In this document: piece after piece, positions 32,083 through 46,300 of the stretch
How positions within the stretch are numbered: position 1 is the first letter of the stretch
Layout of the letters: every line of letters starts with the position of its first letter
NCBI GenBank assembly: GCA_964006375.1
Contig: OZ023269.1
Coordinates: forward strand, 65,282,029 to 65,346,028
DNA: 64,000 nucleotides
Reading direction: 5' to 3'
Source: Tillus elongatus
Taxonomy: Eukaryota > Arthropoda > Insecta > Coleoptera > Cleridae
The notes under the pieces: generated by a model
What the model was told of the DNA's origin: nothing
The model's input: the letters and a program-made list of their open reading frames with translations, nothing else
Databases searched by the model: none
Position numbers and translations under genes: made by a program

Positions 32083-32173
32083 GACCATTTGTGTTGTAGT
32101 GACCTGACCTGACCTGACCTGACCTGACCTGACCTGACCTGACCTGACCTGACCTGACCATTTGTGTTGTAGT
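32083..32173. repeat. Interstitial telomere-like (TCAGG/CCTGA)n array
   Basis: Eleven perfect GACCT units (32101-32155; on the other strand TCAGG in phase) are bounded on both sides by the same 18-mer GACCATTTGTGTTGTAGT (32083-32100 and 32156-32173). TCAGG is the telomeric repeat of many beetles. The single array and duplicated flank could be a repair insertion or chance slippage. Two further units occur at 35361. Confidence 0.8.
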
Positions 32174-32276
32174 GGTTTAGGCATGCATGTGTCGCTAGTT
32201 TCTTCTGGACGTTTTTTTGTAACATCTTTTCGGAAACATGCTTAGACCTCCTTCCCTGGATGCACAAACGACAAGA

Positions 32277-32515
32277 AAATTTTCTTGTTCATACCCCACA
32301 AGGAAGAGACGGGACCAGGAGTAAATAGGGTTGCCGGGCGGGGTAGGTAGTAAAAACGTAGTATGAGCAGAAAATGCTAAGAAAACGTCTTAAAGCGGCC
32401 TTTTTCACATATAAAATCCATATCCCCTTTAACCCTGCCTCCCCGCACAGCACCCCTATTCGCCCCAGCACCTGTTACTTTTTTGAGGGCTGCTCTCAGG
32501 GAATTTGACTTGTGG
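32277..32515. mobile_element. Palindromic MITE, copy 1
   Basis: The left half (TTTTCTTGTTCATACCCCAC, GGACCAGGAGTAAATAGGG, GGGCGGGGTAG) is mirrored in the right half (ACCCCTATTCGCCCCAGCAC). It matches the MITE at 40801-41192 along its length. Non-coding. Confidence 0.6.
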
Positions 32516-32730
32516 TTTACGCAACGAGGGTAGGTTGTATGCATGCGAGAGGGAAAGAAGAATCCCCCAGCGAAGCAGACCCTTCATTGCAAAAACAATG
32601 TAGAAAACAAATAACATTGGCACGGACCAGGAACCAGCGACACATGTACGCTTAAACCACTACAAAACTGATGTTAATTAAGAGAACAAGGTAAGCTAGG
32701 CACAATTTAAGAAATAACGTGGGTGAACAC

Positions 32731-32732
<2 letters not shown>

Positions 32733-32825
<93 letters not shown>
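32733..32825. repeat. (TA)n array
   Basis: About 46 TA units in the loop of the foldback repeat at 31741-33100. Confidence 0.95.
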
Positions 32826-32827
<2 letters not shown>

Positions 32828-33007
32828 AAACCATCTAAACGGGTACCCGTACTAGCGGTCTACTAAAAGCGAAGTGATAACTTGGCAGTAGAAGGCAATT
32901 GTCCATGTGTCCAGAATATTCCAGGGATTCCCAAGGCCAAAGAGAATTGTATGTCAAATGTAATGTTTAGGAGGGGAAGGGGTGTCACCGAACAGAACTG
33001 TACTGAG

Positions 33008-33390
33008 AAATTGTTTAAAAAGTATGTAAGCTGTTAAAAACTTTACATGTAAATAACTCGGCAAAGGCAAGAGAACAATAGGTGAGAATAGTGTCAGTGT
33101 ACGTGCGAGATACCAAACATTATCTACCAGCAGCTGATAAATTGTTTAAAGTGTGTAATGTGTAAAAAACTTTACATGTAAATAACTCGGCAAACGCAAG
33201 AGAACAAAAGATAAGAATAGTGTCAGCGTACGTGCGAGATACAAAACTTTATCTATCAGCTGCTGAGAAATTGTTTAAAATATGTAATGTGTTAAAAACC
33301 TGACATGTCAATAACTCGGTAAAGGCAAGCGAACAAAAGCTAACATTACTGTCAACGTACATGCAAGATACCAAACTTTATGTATCAGCA
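33008..33390. repeat. Three tandem copies of an about 130-bp unit
   Basis: Units start with AAATTGTTTAAAA at 33010, 33138 and 33268. They share TTACATGTAAATAACTCGGC and TGTCAGTGTACGTGCGAGAT. The first unit is also the outer end of the foldback arm, so the tandem array extends from that arm. Confidence 0.8.
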
Positions 33391-33975
33391 GTCGTTTCAT
33401 CTCAAACTGTCCAGGAGGTCATCAGCATGCAAATTAACGAGTTTTTCTTGTGATTTGTGCATTTGGGGGGGGGGGGTTATTTCTAAAGCATGTTACTGAA
33501 AAGTTTTTCCTAAAAGTCTTGACGCAGCAAGTGCGTTATGGTAGTGAATTTTGATAGAAATAAACTTTTTGCTTGTAACATAGAAATAAAAATGTTAGTT
33601 TATAGTCTACTCTTTATCTCACAAACCTACCTATCAAATTTGGTTACCGGTATAACCTATATAGTAGAAACAATGTACCATATTTTATCAAAATAACTTA
33701 CTGCGCCTGGAAATGTACAAAAAAATTTTGAAAATAAACTTAAATGTGTTCAAGAAAACTTGTTTCCTAGCCAACGAACCTTAGGTTAATAGCAAATTGA
33801 GTTGTTGAAATTTGAAGCATTTAATGAAAGTTCGCTACCAAAACGCACTTACTGCGTTCCCATTTTTTTTGTGCATGGAACAGTGTATGAGTCACTAAAA
33901 CTAGTACGGTATGCTATGCTCTACGTTTGACTTGAACCATTTCCTTATACCCAAATTTGGATGTTTATCTGCCAG
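33391..33975. other. Dispersed repeat remnants, no gene
   Basis: Contains a G10 homopolymer near 33466, one TIR-family terminus at 33519-33552 (GACGCAGCAAGTGCGTTATG) and another inverted one near 33830 (CTACCAAAACGCACTTACTG). No coding region is supported. Confidence 0.5.
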
Positions 33976-33979
33976 AAAA

Positions 33980-34285
33980 GTAGGTATGTTGTCTACCTAT
34001 TGAATGTTGGGATTCTCCTCAGATTTGCTAAATTTATCATCTTCCGTAATAATACTTTCAAAGTACATGAACATTTTACTTGTTCAAGCTGTTGCATATT
34101 TAAGCTTTGTATTCATTTTCGCTGTCCTCTACTTATCTTGTGTACCCTTATTTTCGTTGTATTGATGTTTAGTTTGATATTTTTAAAACAACATCTAGCA
34201 CACTCAACATCCTTTGTAATTCTTTTTCCGTTTCTAATAATCGCTATCATGTCATCTGCGTAACATTCAATGGAACCCTTGTCTA
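33980..34285 (-). pseudogene. LINE reverse transcriptase fragment
   Basis: The minus strand reads ECYADDMIAIIRNGKRITKD with an intact YADD catalytic box (34262-34251), then KNIKLNINTTKIRV, the conserved lysine/asparagine block after the RT active site. In a shifted frame it reads MYFESIITEDDKFSK, comparable to the YLG-S-x-I-x-x-D segment of RTE/CR1-type elements. Fragment of about 100 codons with at least one frameshift and no other domains. The plus-strand hydrophobic frame here is only its antisense shadow. Confidence 0.7.
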
Positions 34286-35065
34286 TTTATTTTGTTATTT
34301 ATATATAGTTATTTTATCTTTTGAAAAAACAAAGTTGAAGCCCTGAGCAAATAAGAGTTTATATTATAATAAAGCCTGCGTTTTTAAGTTAACCTACCTG
34401 CTTATTTATTTCTAAGGGCAAGGGCTGATTTAGAAGAATGTTCGAAATAAAACCCAACACATGTATAGAAGGCCATCAAACGATCGTAAATGCCTACCTG
34501 CTACCTGCTGTCTTCGACCCTAAATAACTGTTCTGTATAACAGTGTAGTCAGAACATAATAGGTAGTTTATTCTGGTGTGGTTCAGTTATATCTTATAGA
34601 AGTCTGGACGCAGCAGTTGCGTTATGGTAGTGAATTTTTATTAAATGCTTCAAATGTGAATAACTGAATTTTCTATTAACTTAAAAAGTTTAATTTTGGT
34701 ATGTTATAAGGTCTTTCCTAAGGCAATATAACCACTAAATTTAATTAAAATAACTTTGTAATTTTCGGAGGAAAAAATTTTTTCGAATGAAAATTCAAAA
34801 TTTGAATAACTCAATTTTCTATAAACGTAGAAAGTTGAATTTTAGTACGTACTACGGTCCCTCCCAAGCCAAAATATCCATCAAATTTCATTAAAACAGT
34901 TTTGTAATTTTCGGAGATTTTTTTTTTCTAAACAAAACAACATTTTCCCGGAAAACCCTGCCCGATTTTCCTGGCTAACGATCTCATCCAAGCCATTAAT
35001 AAAAAAAGGCACTTGCTGTGTTTCATCGAAGTTGGTTAATTATTTTTTGAGTTATCAGATGAATA
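34286..35065. other. Dispersed repeat remnants, no gene
   Basis: Carries a TIR-family terminus at 34604-34640 and two loose repeats of the ATTTTCGGAG-containing interior (about 34680-34800 and 34800-34930). The flanking block before the next TA array is the family block in reverse (TTATTTTTTGAGTTATCAGA). Confidence 0.5.
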
Positions 35066-35243
<178 letters not shown>

Positions 35244-35624
35244 TCCAAATCTGTCGGACGATATTGAACATTATATAGAAGCTTTATTATCCCAGTAGTT
35301 ATCCGAGTGGTGTGGTAATAATAACGTTTACTAGTTATTTCCAAAATCTTCAAAACAATGACCTGACCTGATATTAGTTTTAAAACGTATAACGATTTTG
35401 AGAGAAAATAATTGAGAAAGTTACATATTTCGGAAACGGTCCATATATAACATATACGATATTATTGGTCAATAAATAGAGGAAACTTTACAGAGAATAG
35501 TAGCAATGGATTAAAAAATGCCGTGTCCTATTTAAAAACTTATGTTAAGCTCGCGACGGACCGCTATATATATACTATTAGTATAGGGCGCAACGCCGTA
35601 CTTTATCATTTCGTTGACTTACCG

Positions 35625-35627
<3 letters not shown>

Positions 35628-35714
<87 letters not shown>
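35628..35714. repeat. (TA)n array
   Basis: About 43 TA units. Confidence 0.95.
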
Positions 35715-38660
<2,946 letters not shown>

Positions 38661-39760
38661 CACACCGATAACTCAAAAAATAATGGGCCGATTTTGATTA
38701 AATTTGGTGAAAAAATTCCTTTTGCAAATGGCTTGGATAAGTTCGTTAGCCAGGAAAATCGGTCCAGGTTTTCCCGGAAAATTTTGTGTTTTCTTTCGAA
38801 AAAAATTTATATCTCCGGAATTAATAAAGTAAGGGCAACCAAATTTGGTACGTGTGTTTGTATTATAAAGTGAACTCTGTACACAGATTTACATCTTTAT
38901 AGGTAAGCCACCTACCAAAATTTAGCTCTGTAGGTCAAAAGACAAAAAAGTTATAGGCATTTAAAGAAAAATAAATTGGGGTTTTCCACAAAACGTCAAA
39001 GTTACGATTTAAACGTCAAAATTGGCAACATTTAGGAAAAGAACTTGAATCTAATACGGTCTATGGAAATAAAATGTCTCAAGAAGGATGTTTTACAAAC
39101 CCTGAAGTCTTAGTTTCAACCGTCATTGTCCTTCATTTTAATAAAATGTTTCCAGAAAATTCATTTCAAATAGACCCTTTCTCTGACGCTTGGCAGTAGC
39201 CTTAGCTACAGAGTTTATCGTTTAATGGTATATAATTTTTGTAGAATTTTCGTAAAAAAATCAATAAAGCTCAATATATCTGTTATTATACAAGATATGA
39301 AAAAGAAATGTATATATTAATTATAAGGTGTCTTGAGCTTCATCTTAAAAAAATAGTTCTACAATCACAGCGTGCCCCATAAGTCGTTGGTGATACAAAT
39401 TTTCTTTTTTTTTTTAATCAAACACGCCTTATGTTATTGCATTTTCCATCGAAATATAATGCATGTTTGTCAGAAAAAAAATTCTGGACGCAGTAAGTGC
39501 GTTATGGTAGCGAATTTTGATCAAATGCTTAATATTTGAATAGCTCAATTTGCTATTAACCTATAAGGTTGACCAAGTAACGAGTTTTTTCGGGAACACT
39601 TTAAGTTTACTTTCGAAAATTTTTGTACATTTTCAAGCAATAAAGTTATTTTGATGAAACATGGCACATTGTTTTTACTATATAGGTTATACTGGTAACC
39701 AAATTTGATGCCTGCTTTCTTAAAAAACACACATTATTTCTATTAAAAAAATAGTTTTAT

Positions 39761-40800
<1,040 letters not shown>

Positions 40801-41192
40801 GGTAAATTTACAGATTAGCTCCCGAACGCTTTTCAAAAAACTGTTTTCACAAACCTGCCTAGCCAACAAATTTCTTGTTCACACCTCCTAAAGAAGTTAC
40901 GAGGCCAGGAGTGAATAGGGGTGCTGGGCGGGGTGGGTACTGAAAAGGAAATATGAGCAGAAAATTCGAAAAAAGCGGGCTTGAAAGCTTTCTTTTTCAC
41001 ATCTTGAAGCCATATCCCCCTTAAACCCTGCCTACCCCGTACACCACCCCTATTCACTCCCAGTCCCATAACTTCCATGGGGGGTGTGAACAAGAAATTT
41101 TTCTTGTGGTTTGTCCATCGAGGTGGGGTCCTAGTAATGTTTCTGAATACAATTTGTTGAAAAGCGTTCGGGAGCTAATCTGCAAATTTACC
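40801..41192. mobile_element. Palindromic MITE, copy 2
   Basis: The left arm GGTAAATTTACAGATTAGCT, CCCGAACGCTTTTC is mirrored by GAAAAGCGTTCGGGAGCTAA, TCTGCAAATTTACC at the right. Further inside, TTTCTTGTTCACACCTCC / GGGGGGTGTGAACAAGAAA and GAGTGAATAGGGGTG / CACCCCTATTCACTC also pair. It is thus nearly a full-length hairpin. It immediately follows the right end of the 39761-40800 element. The inner part matches 32277-32515. Confidence 0.7.
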
Positions 41193-41676
41193 GAATTTTC
41201 ATTAAATCCTTCAAATTTCAATAACTCAATCTGCTATTAACGTAAGCTTTGTTGGATAGAAAACCAACATTTAAGTTTATTTTCGAAATTTTTTTGTATA
41301 TTTTCAAACTATAAGTAATTTTGATAAAATATAGTACATTGTTTCTACCACATAGGCTATACCGGTAATCAGATTGACGCCTGCTCGCATTTGCTATTAA
41401 CAACATTTTTATGGAAATCATTTTTATGGAAATTCACTTCCATAACACCATTTGCTGCATCTAGACGTTTGAAAAATGTTTATATATTTTCAAACAATAA
41501 ATTTATTTCAATTAAATATGGTACATTGTTTCTACTATATAGGCAACCGAGTTTGATGCCTTCTTTCATCAAAGAAAGATATTTGCTACTAAAAATATTT
41601 TAAAGAAAATTCGCTACCATAACGCACTTGCTGCGTCCAGAGATTTTTTCTATAAACTAGTCACTTTAACTTAATA

Positions 41677-42060
41677 ACAAGAAACTGCAAGGTTAATAGT
41701 ATTATAATTCTTAGAGTCTTTTCAGAAAAATTCAGATAAAATACAAGAAACTTTTGTTTGCAAAGAAAAGTAATCTGTTTTACTCAGATCTCCACTCTGA
41801 TACCAAATACGTGTTCCAATAAATATTAAACAGTGATCAATTTGAAGTGACTCATGTCAATTAGTATTGTTAATAAAACTAACTAAAAAAAAATACTACT
41901 TATTGAGTCTCTCAATACAAATTTCAATACAATTACAAGAAACTGCAAGGTTAATAGTATTATAATTCTTAGAGTCTTTTCAGAAAAATTCAGATAAAAT
42001 ACAAGAAACTTTTGTTTGCAAAGAAAAGTAATCTGTTTTACTCAGATCTCCACTCTGATA
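41677..42060. repeat. 126-bp perfect direct repeat flanking 132 bp
   Basis: 41677-41802 and 41935-42060 appear identical (ACAAGAAACTGCAAGGTTAA ... CAGATCTCCACTCTGATA). The spacer contains another AAATACAATTTCAA-type simple sequence. A direct-repeat-spacer structure could be a very small LTR-like element or a recent local duplication. The ends are not TG...CA. Confidence 0.8.
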
Positions 42061-42726
42061 GTCAAATAATTATTATATCGAAAGATATAAGTACATATTT
42101 TGAAAAAGTTGCTCTGCAAATTTTTTTCCTGGGCATGTTATTAATTCTCTAAGTATTTAGCCACAGTGGTCTATATGGCTTTAAAATTAAAACGAGCATT
42201 TTTTTTCTTATCCAAAAACGCACATCATGCACACACACGCACGCATGTGTGCAGAGACGTATTTATATGCATATAGTTACACGTACATTTATTTGATATA
42301 TTTTATATTATTAATATAGTACAATTTTCGGTGTGTGTTTGTGACTGATAAAAAAACACAAAAAAGGACTACATTCATGTGATCGATATTTCTAAAATAA
42401 CAAATACCGACCACCTGGCATTTTTACTTCCTAGAAAATCGTCACTTATTTCACGTAGTTTCATTCAAATACTATACTATGATATAAAATATTTACACAT
42501 TTCATTAGCTGCTTATTTTAGCAAAATACTATTCTAGAAATTGTATATTTAGGATAGAAATTCCTACGAATGTATTTCTTTTTTTTTACTTAACTCGCCT
42601 TTGCGATTGCAATTTCACTGCCTGTAGACCTCTCTAAGTCTATTGAAATTGTTTTTGGTACACCAAACAAGACCCAATGTTCATTGATTGTTGTTGCCCT
42701 TACTTGGTAAAACTTGTCCATACTGC
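42061..42726. other. AT-rich stretch, no gene seen
   Basis: A short CACACACGCACGCATGTGTG run is present near 42229. No coding region is supported. Confidence 0.5.
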
Positions 42727-43064
42727 ATACAGACTTTGAGAATACTTCTCTGGCTTCACTGTTGGTTTTTGTAGGTGAAGGACGTAGCCAGCGCGTGAGC
42801 TAACTGGAGCAAGTGGCCCTTCGAATTCTGGAAGTTCTAGGATGTTCTTCAATGCTTCTGTGACTATAGTTTCGCTGCTTGACAGCTAAATACTGTCTGA
42901 AAATGCTGTCAAGCAGCGAAACTATAGTCACAGAAGCATTGAAGAACATCCTAGAACTTCCAGAATTCGAAGGGCCACTTGCTCCAGTTAGCTCACGCGC
43001 TGGCTACGTCCTTCACCTACAAAAACCAATAGTGAAGCCAGAGAAGTATTCTCAAAGTCTGTAT
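42727..43064. repeat. Near-perfect hairpin, 160-bp arms and 18-nt loop
   Basis: 42727-42886 and 42905-43064 are reverse complements with a single visible mismatch (C/T in the GTTGG / CCAAT pair). The 18-nt loop is at 42887-42904. The right arm read on the plus strand is open (SSSETIVTEALKNILELPEF, APVSSRAGYVLHLQ) and continues past the arm to 43110. A transcript across this site would fold into a long double-stranded stem of the kind that feeds hairpin-RNA siRNA production in insects. Whether it is transcribed is unknown. Confidence 0.9.
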
Positions 43065-43112
43065 GAAGACCAAATGTATTTATTTGCTGTATTACTTGGA
43101 AAACAGAAGTGA
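42879..43112 (+). pseudogene. Coding-like fragment within the hairpin
   Basis: The 77-codon frame contains IVTEALKNILELPEFEGPLA, then KPEKYSQSLYEDQMYLFAVL and ends LGKQK. The composition looks protein-like and extends beyond the hairpin arm, so the arm was probably copied from part of a gene or element. I do not recognise the protein. The inverted partner arm carries the same codons on the minus strand. Confidence 0.3.
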
Positions 43113-43356
43113 TACCAAAAAAGTCATTTCTTATCCCCGGTTGCACAAAGTTTTGTCCAACAATCATCAACTAATAAAAGATTAAAATTAATGATGATTA
43201 TTAGTTTTGTTGCACCAAAAAACATGTTCTTGGTTAATTAACAATTTTTCACAGAATTAAAAAAAACACTTGTTTTTGTGCAACATAAGTAATAATCAGT
43301 GAGTAATGAATTGTAACTACCAATAACCTGATTATTGTTTATCAAAGCTGTCTGAC

Positions 43357-43382
43357 ATTATTAGGCTTAGTGCCATAACGGA
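43357..43382 (+). repeat. 5' piece of a tRNA-derived SINE, split by the foldback element
   Basis: ATTAGGCTTAGTGCCATAAC then GGA. Joined to 49906 this gives a tRNA-like head with an A-box-like TAACGGATAGAGC. The remainder is at 49901-50240. Confidence 0.5.
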
Positions 43383-46300
43383 TAACCGGTGGGATTTTAG
43401 CGGCCAAATGTCCAGCAGCCGATTCACGAAGACAACCGAACGTTTTACAGGACCGTAACAGGGATGACGCGCAAGATACATTATACGTTTTTTTACACAA
43501 TATCAGAAATGCATGTGGAAACAAATTAAAATCTAGCAGGGTTATCAATACTTCTATATAATGCTGGCAACAAATGTACCCACGATCATTCACACCCGCA
43601 TGAGAAACGGCGTATTGCTAGATATTTCACTTTTTATTACAAAACCTGTACATACTAACAGATTAAAACTTGGCAAGGCTATTGACAATGTTAAAAGCTA
43701 TCATAAAAATACAGCGCCTAGCACTCGCAAGCCATACAAGAGATGGGAGGGGAGTACACCATGAAAGTTATTTATATTTTTATTTCAAAAACTATACATA
43801 CTAACAGATTAAGACTAAACGTGGTTATTGCTCCTATAAAATGCTATCAAACACATATAGCCCCAAACACTCGCAAGCCGTAGGAGAGATGGGAGGGGAT
43901 CTTGACAGATAATTACATTTTTATTTTAAAAACTGTACATACTAACAGTTTAAGACTAAGCGGGGTTATTGCTCCTATAATATGCTATGAAAAAAATATA
44001 GCCCCAAACGCTCGCAAGCCGTAGGAGAGATGGGAGGGGAAGAAATCTTTAATTATAATTAAATTTTTATTTCAAAAACTGTACATACTAACAGTTTAAG
44101 ACTTAGCGGGGCTATTTCTCCTATAATATTCTATGAAAAAAATATAGCCCGAAACACTCGCAAGCCGTAGGAGGGGTGGGAGGGGAGGAAATCTTGACAG
44201 ATAATTTAATTTTTATTTCAAAAACTGTACATACTAACAGATTAAGACTAATCTTGGTTATTGTTCCTATAATATGCTATGAAAAAAATATAGCCCCAAG
44301 CACTCGCAAGCCGTAGGAGAGATGGAAGGGGAGAAAATGTTGACGGCAGGGAGGTACACTTTTATTTCAAAAACTATTGTTTGTCTATCTTTCAACATTT
44401 TTATAGTGAAACTGCGAGCGGTTTTACCTTTATTTTGCTGTACTAAGAAGTTTTAACATTAAATAAAAAATTTCCTTAGTAAGATTTAAAAAAAAAAGAT
44501 GTCAAGGGGAGTGACTGGGATTCGATACTAGGACCAAGACTATTTATTAAAAATTTTCAATCTTGCCAGATAATTAAATTTTTATTTCAAAAACTATACA
44601 TACTAACAGATTAAGACAAAGCGTGGTTATTGCTCCTATAATATGCTATCAAAAAATATATATCCCCAAACACTCGCAAGCCGTAGGAGTGATGAAAGGG
44701 GAGGATATCTTTAAATATAATTAAATTTTTATTTCAAAAACTGTACATACTAACAGTTTAAGACTAAGCGGGGTTATTGCTTCTATAATATGCTATGAAA
44801 AAAATATAACCCCAAGCACTCGCAAGCCGTAGGAGGGGCGGGAGGGGAGTAAATCTTGATAGTTATTAAAATTATTATTTAAAAAACTAAACATACTAAC
44901 AGATCAAGACTAAGCGTAGTTATTGCTTCTACAAAATGCTATCAAAAAATATATCCACAAACACTCGCAAGCCGTAGGAGGGGTGGGAGAGGAGGAAATC
45001 TTTAAATATAATTAAATTTTTATTTCAAAAACTGTACATACTCACAGTTTAAGACTAAGCGGGGTTATTGCTCCTATAATATTCTATGAAAAAAATATAG
45101 CCCCAATCACTCGCAAGCCGTAGGAGGGGTGGGAGGGGAGAAAATCTTGATAGTTATTAAAATTTATATTTCAAAAACTGTGCATACTAACAGATTAAGA
45201 CTAAGCGTGGTTATTGCTCCTATAATATGCTATGAAAAAAATATAGCCCCAAGCACTTGCAAGCCGTAGGAGAGATGGAAGGGGAGAAAATGTTGACGGC
45301 AGGGAAGTACAATTTTATTTCAAAAACTATTGTTTGTCTATCTTTCAACAATTTTTATAGTGAAACTGCGAGCGGTTTCACCTTTATTTTGCTGCACTAA
45401 AACGTTTTAACTTGAAATAAAAAAATTCCTTAGTAACATTTAACAAAAAAGATGTCAAGGGGACTAACTGGGATTCGATAGTAGGACCAAGACTATTTAT
45501 TAAAATTTTTCAATCTTGCCAGATAATTCAATGTTTATTTGAAAAACTGTACATACTAACAGATTAAGACTAAGCGTGGTTATTGCTCCTATAATATGCT
45601 ATGAAAAAAATATAGCCCCAAACACTCGCAAGCCGTAGGAGGGGTGGGAGGGGAGGAAATCTTGACAGATAATTAAATTTTTATTTCCAAAACTGTACAT
45701 ACTAGAGATTAAGACTAAGCGTGGTTATTGCTCCTATAATATGCTATGAAAAAAATATATCCACAAACACTCGCAAGCCGTAGGCGGGGTGGGAGAGGAG
45801 GAAATCTTTAAATATAGTTAAATTTTTATTTCAAAAACTACATACTAACAGATTAAGACTAAGCGGGGTTATTTCTCCTATAATATTCTATAAAAAAACT
45901 ATAGCCCCAAACACTCGCAAGCCGTATGAGGGATGGGGGGGAGGAAATCTTGATAGTTACAAAAATTTATATTTCAAAAACTGTACATACTAACAGATTA
46001 AGACTAAGCGTGGATATTGCTCCTATAATATGCTATGAAAAAATATAACCCCAAGCACTCGCAAGCCGTAGGAGAGATGGAAGAGGAGAAAATGTTGACG
46101 GCAGGGAAGTACAATTTTATTTCAAAAACTATTGTTTGTCTATCATTCAACAATTTTTATAGTGAAACTGCGAGCGGTTTCACCTTTATTTTGCTGCACT
46201 AAGAAGTTTTTACATGAAATAAAAAATTTCCTTAGTAAGATTTAAAAAAAAGATGTCAAGGGGACTGACTGGGATTCGATACTAGGACCCAGACTATTTA

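Larger units (their letters stand above)
31741..33100. mobile_element. Foldback-type repeat with about 270-bp inverted arms
   Basis: 31741-32013 and 32826-33100 are inverted copies at about 80% identity. Paired blocks include CTTTGCCGAGTTATTTACAT / ATGTAAATAACTCGGCAAAG, CAATTTCTCAGTACGGTC / GAACTGTACTGAGAAATTG, and ATCACTTCGCTTTCAGT / AAGCGAAGTGATAAC. Between them lie a TCAGG-type array, a palindromic MITE and a (TA)n array. No protein is encoded. Confidence 0.65.

Noticed and set aside
33961..34263. Plus-strand hydrophobic 100-codon membrane protein
   Set aside because: It is the antisense shadow of a minus-strand LINE RT fragment with a YADD box.
41677..42060. LTRs of a miniature LTR retrotransposon
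   Set aside because: Ends are not TG...CA, and neither a primer-binding site nor a purine tract is visible in the 132-bp spacer.
42727..43064. Assembly artefact from a fold-back read
   Set aside because: Cannot be excluded, but the arms are short (160 bp), have a unique loop, one mismatch and different outer flanks, unlike adapter-missed palindromes. Kept as real pending long-read support.
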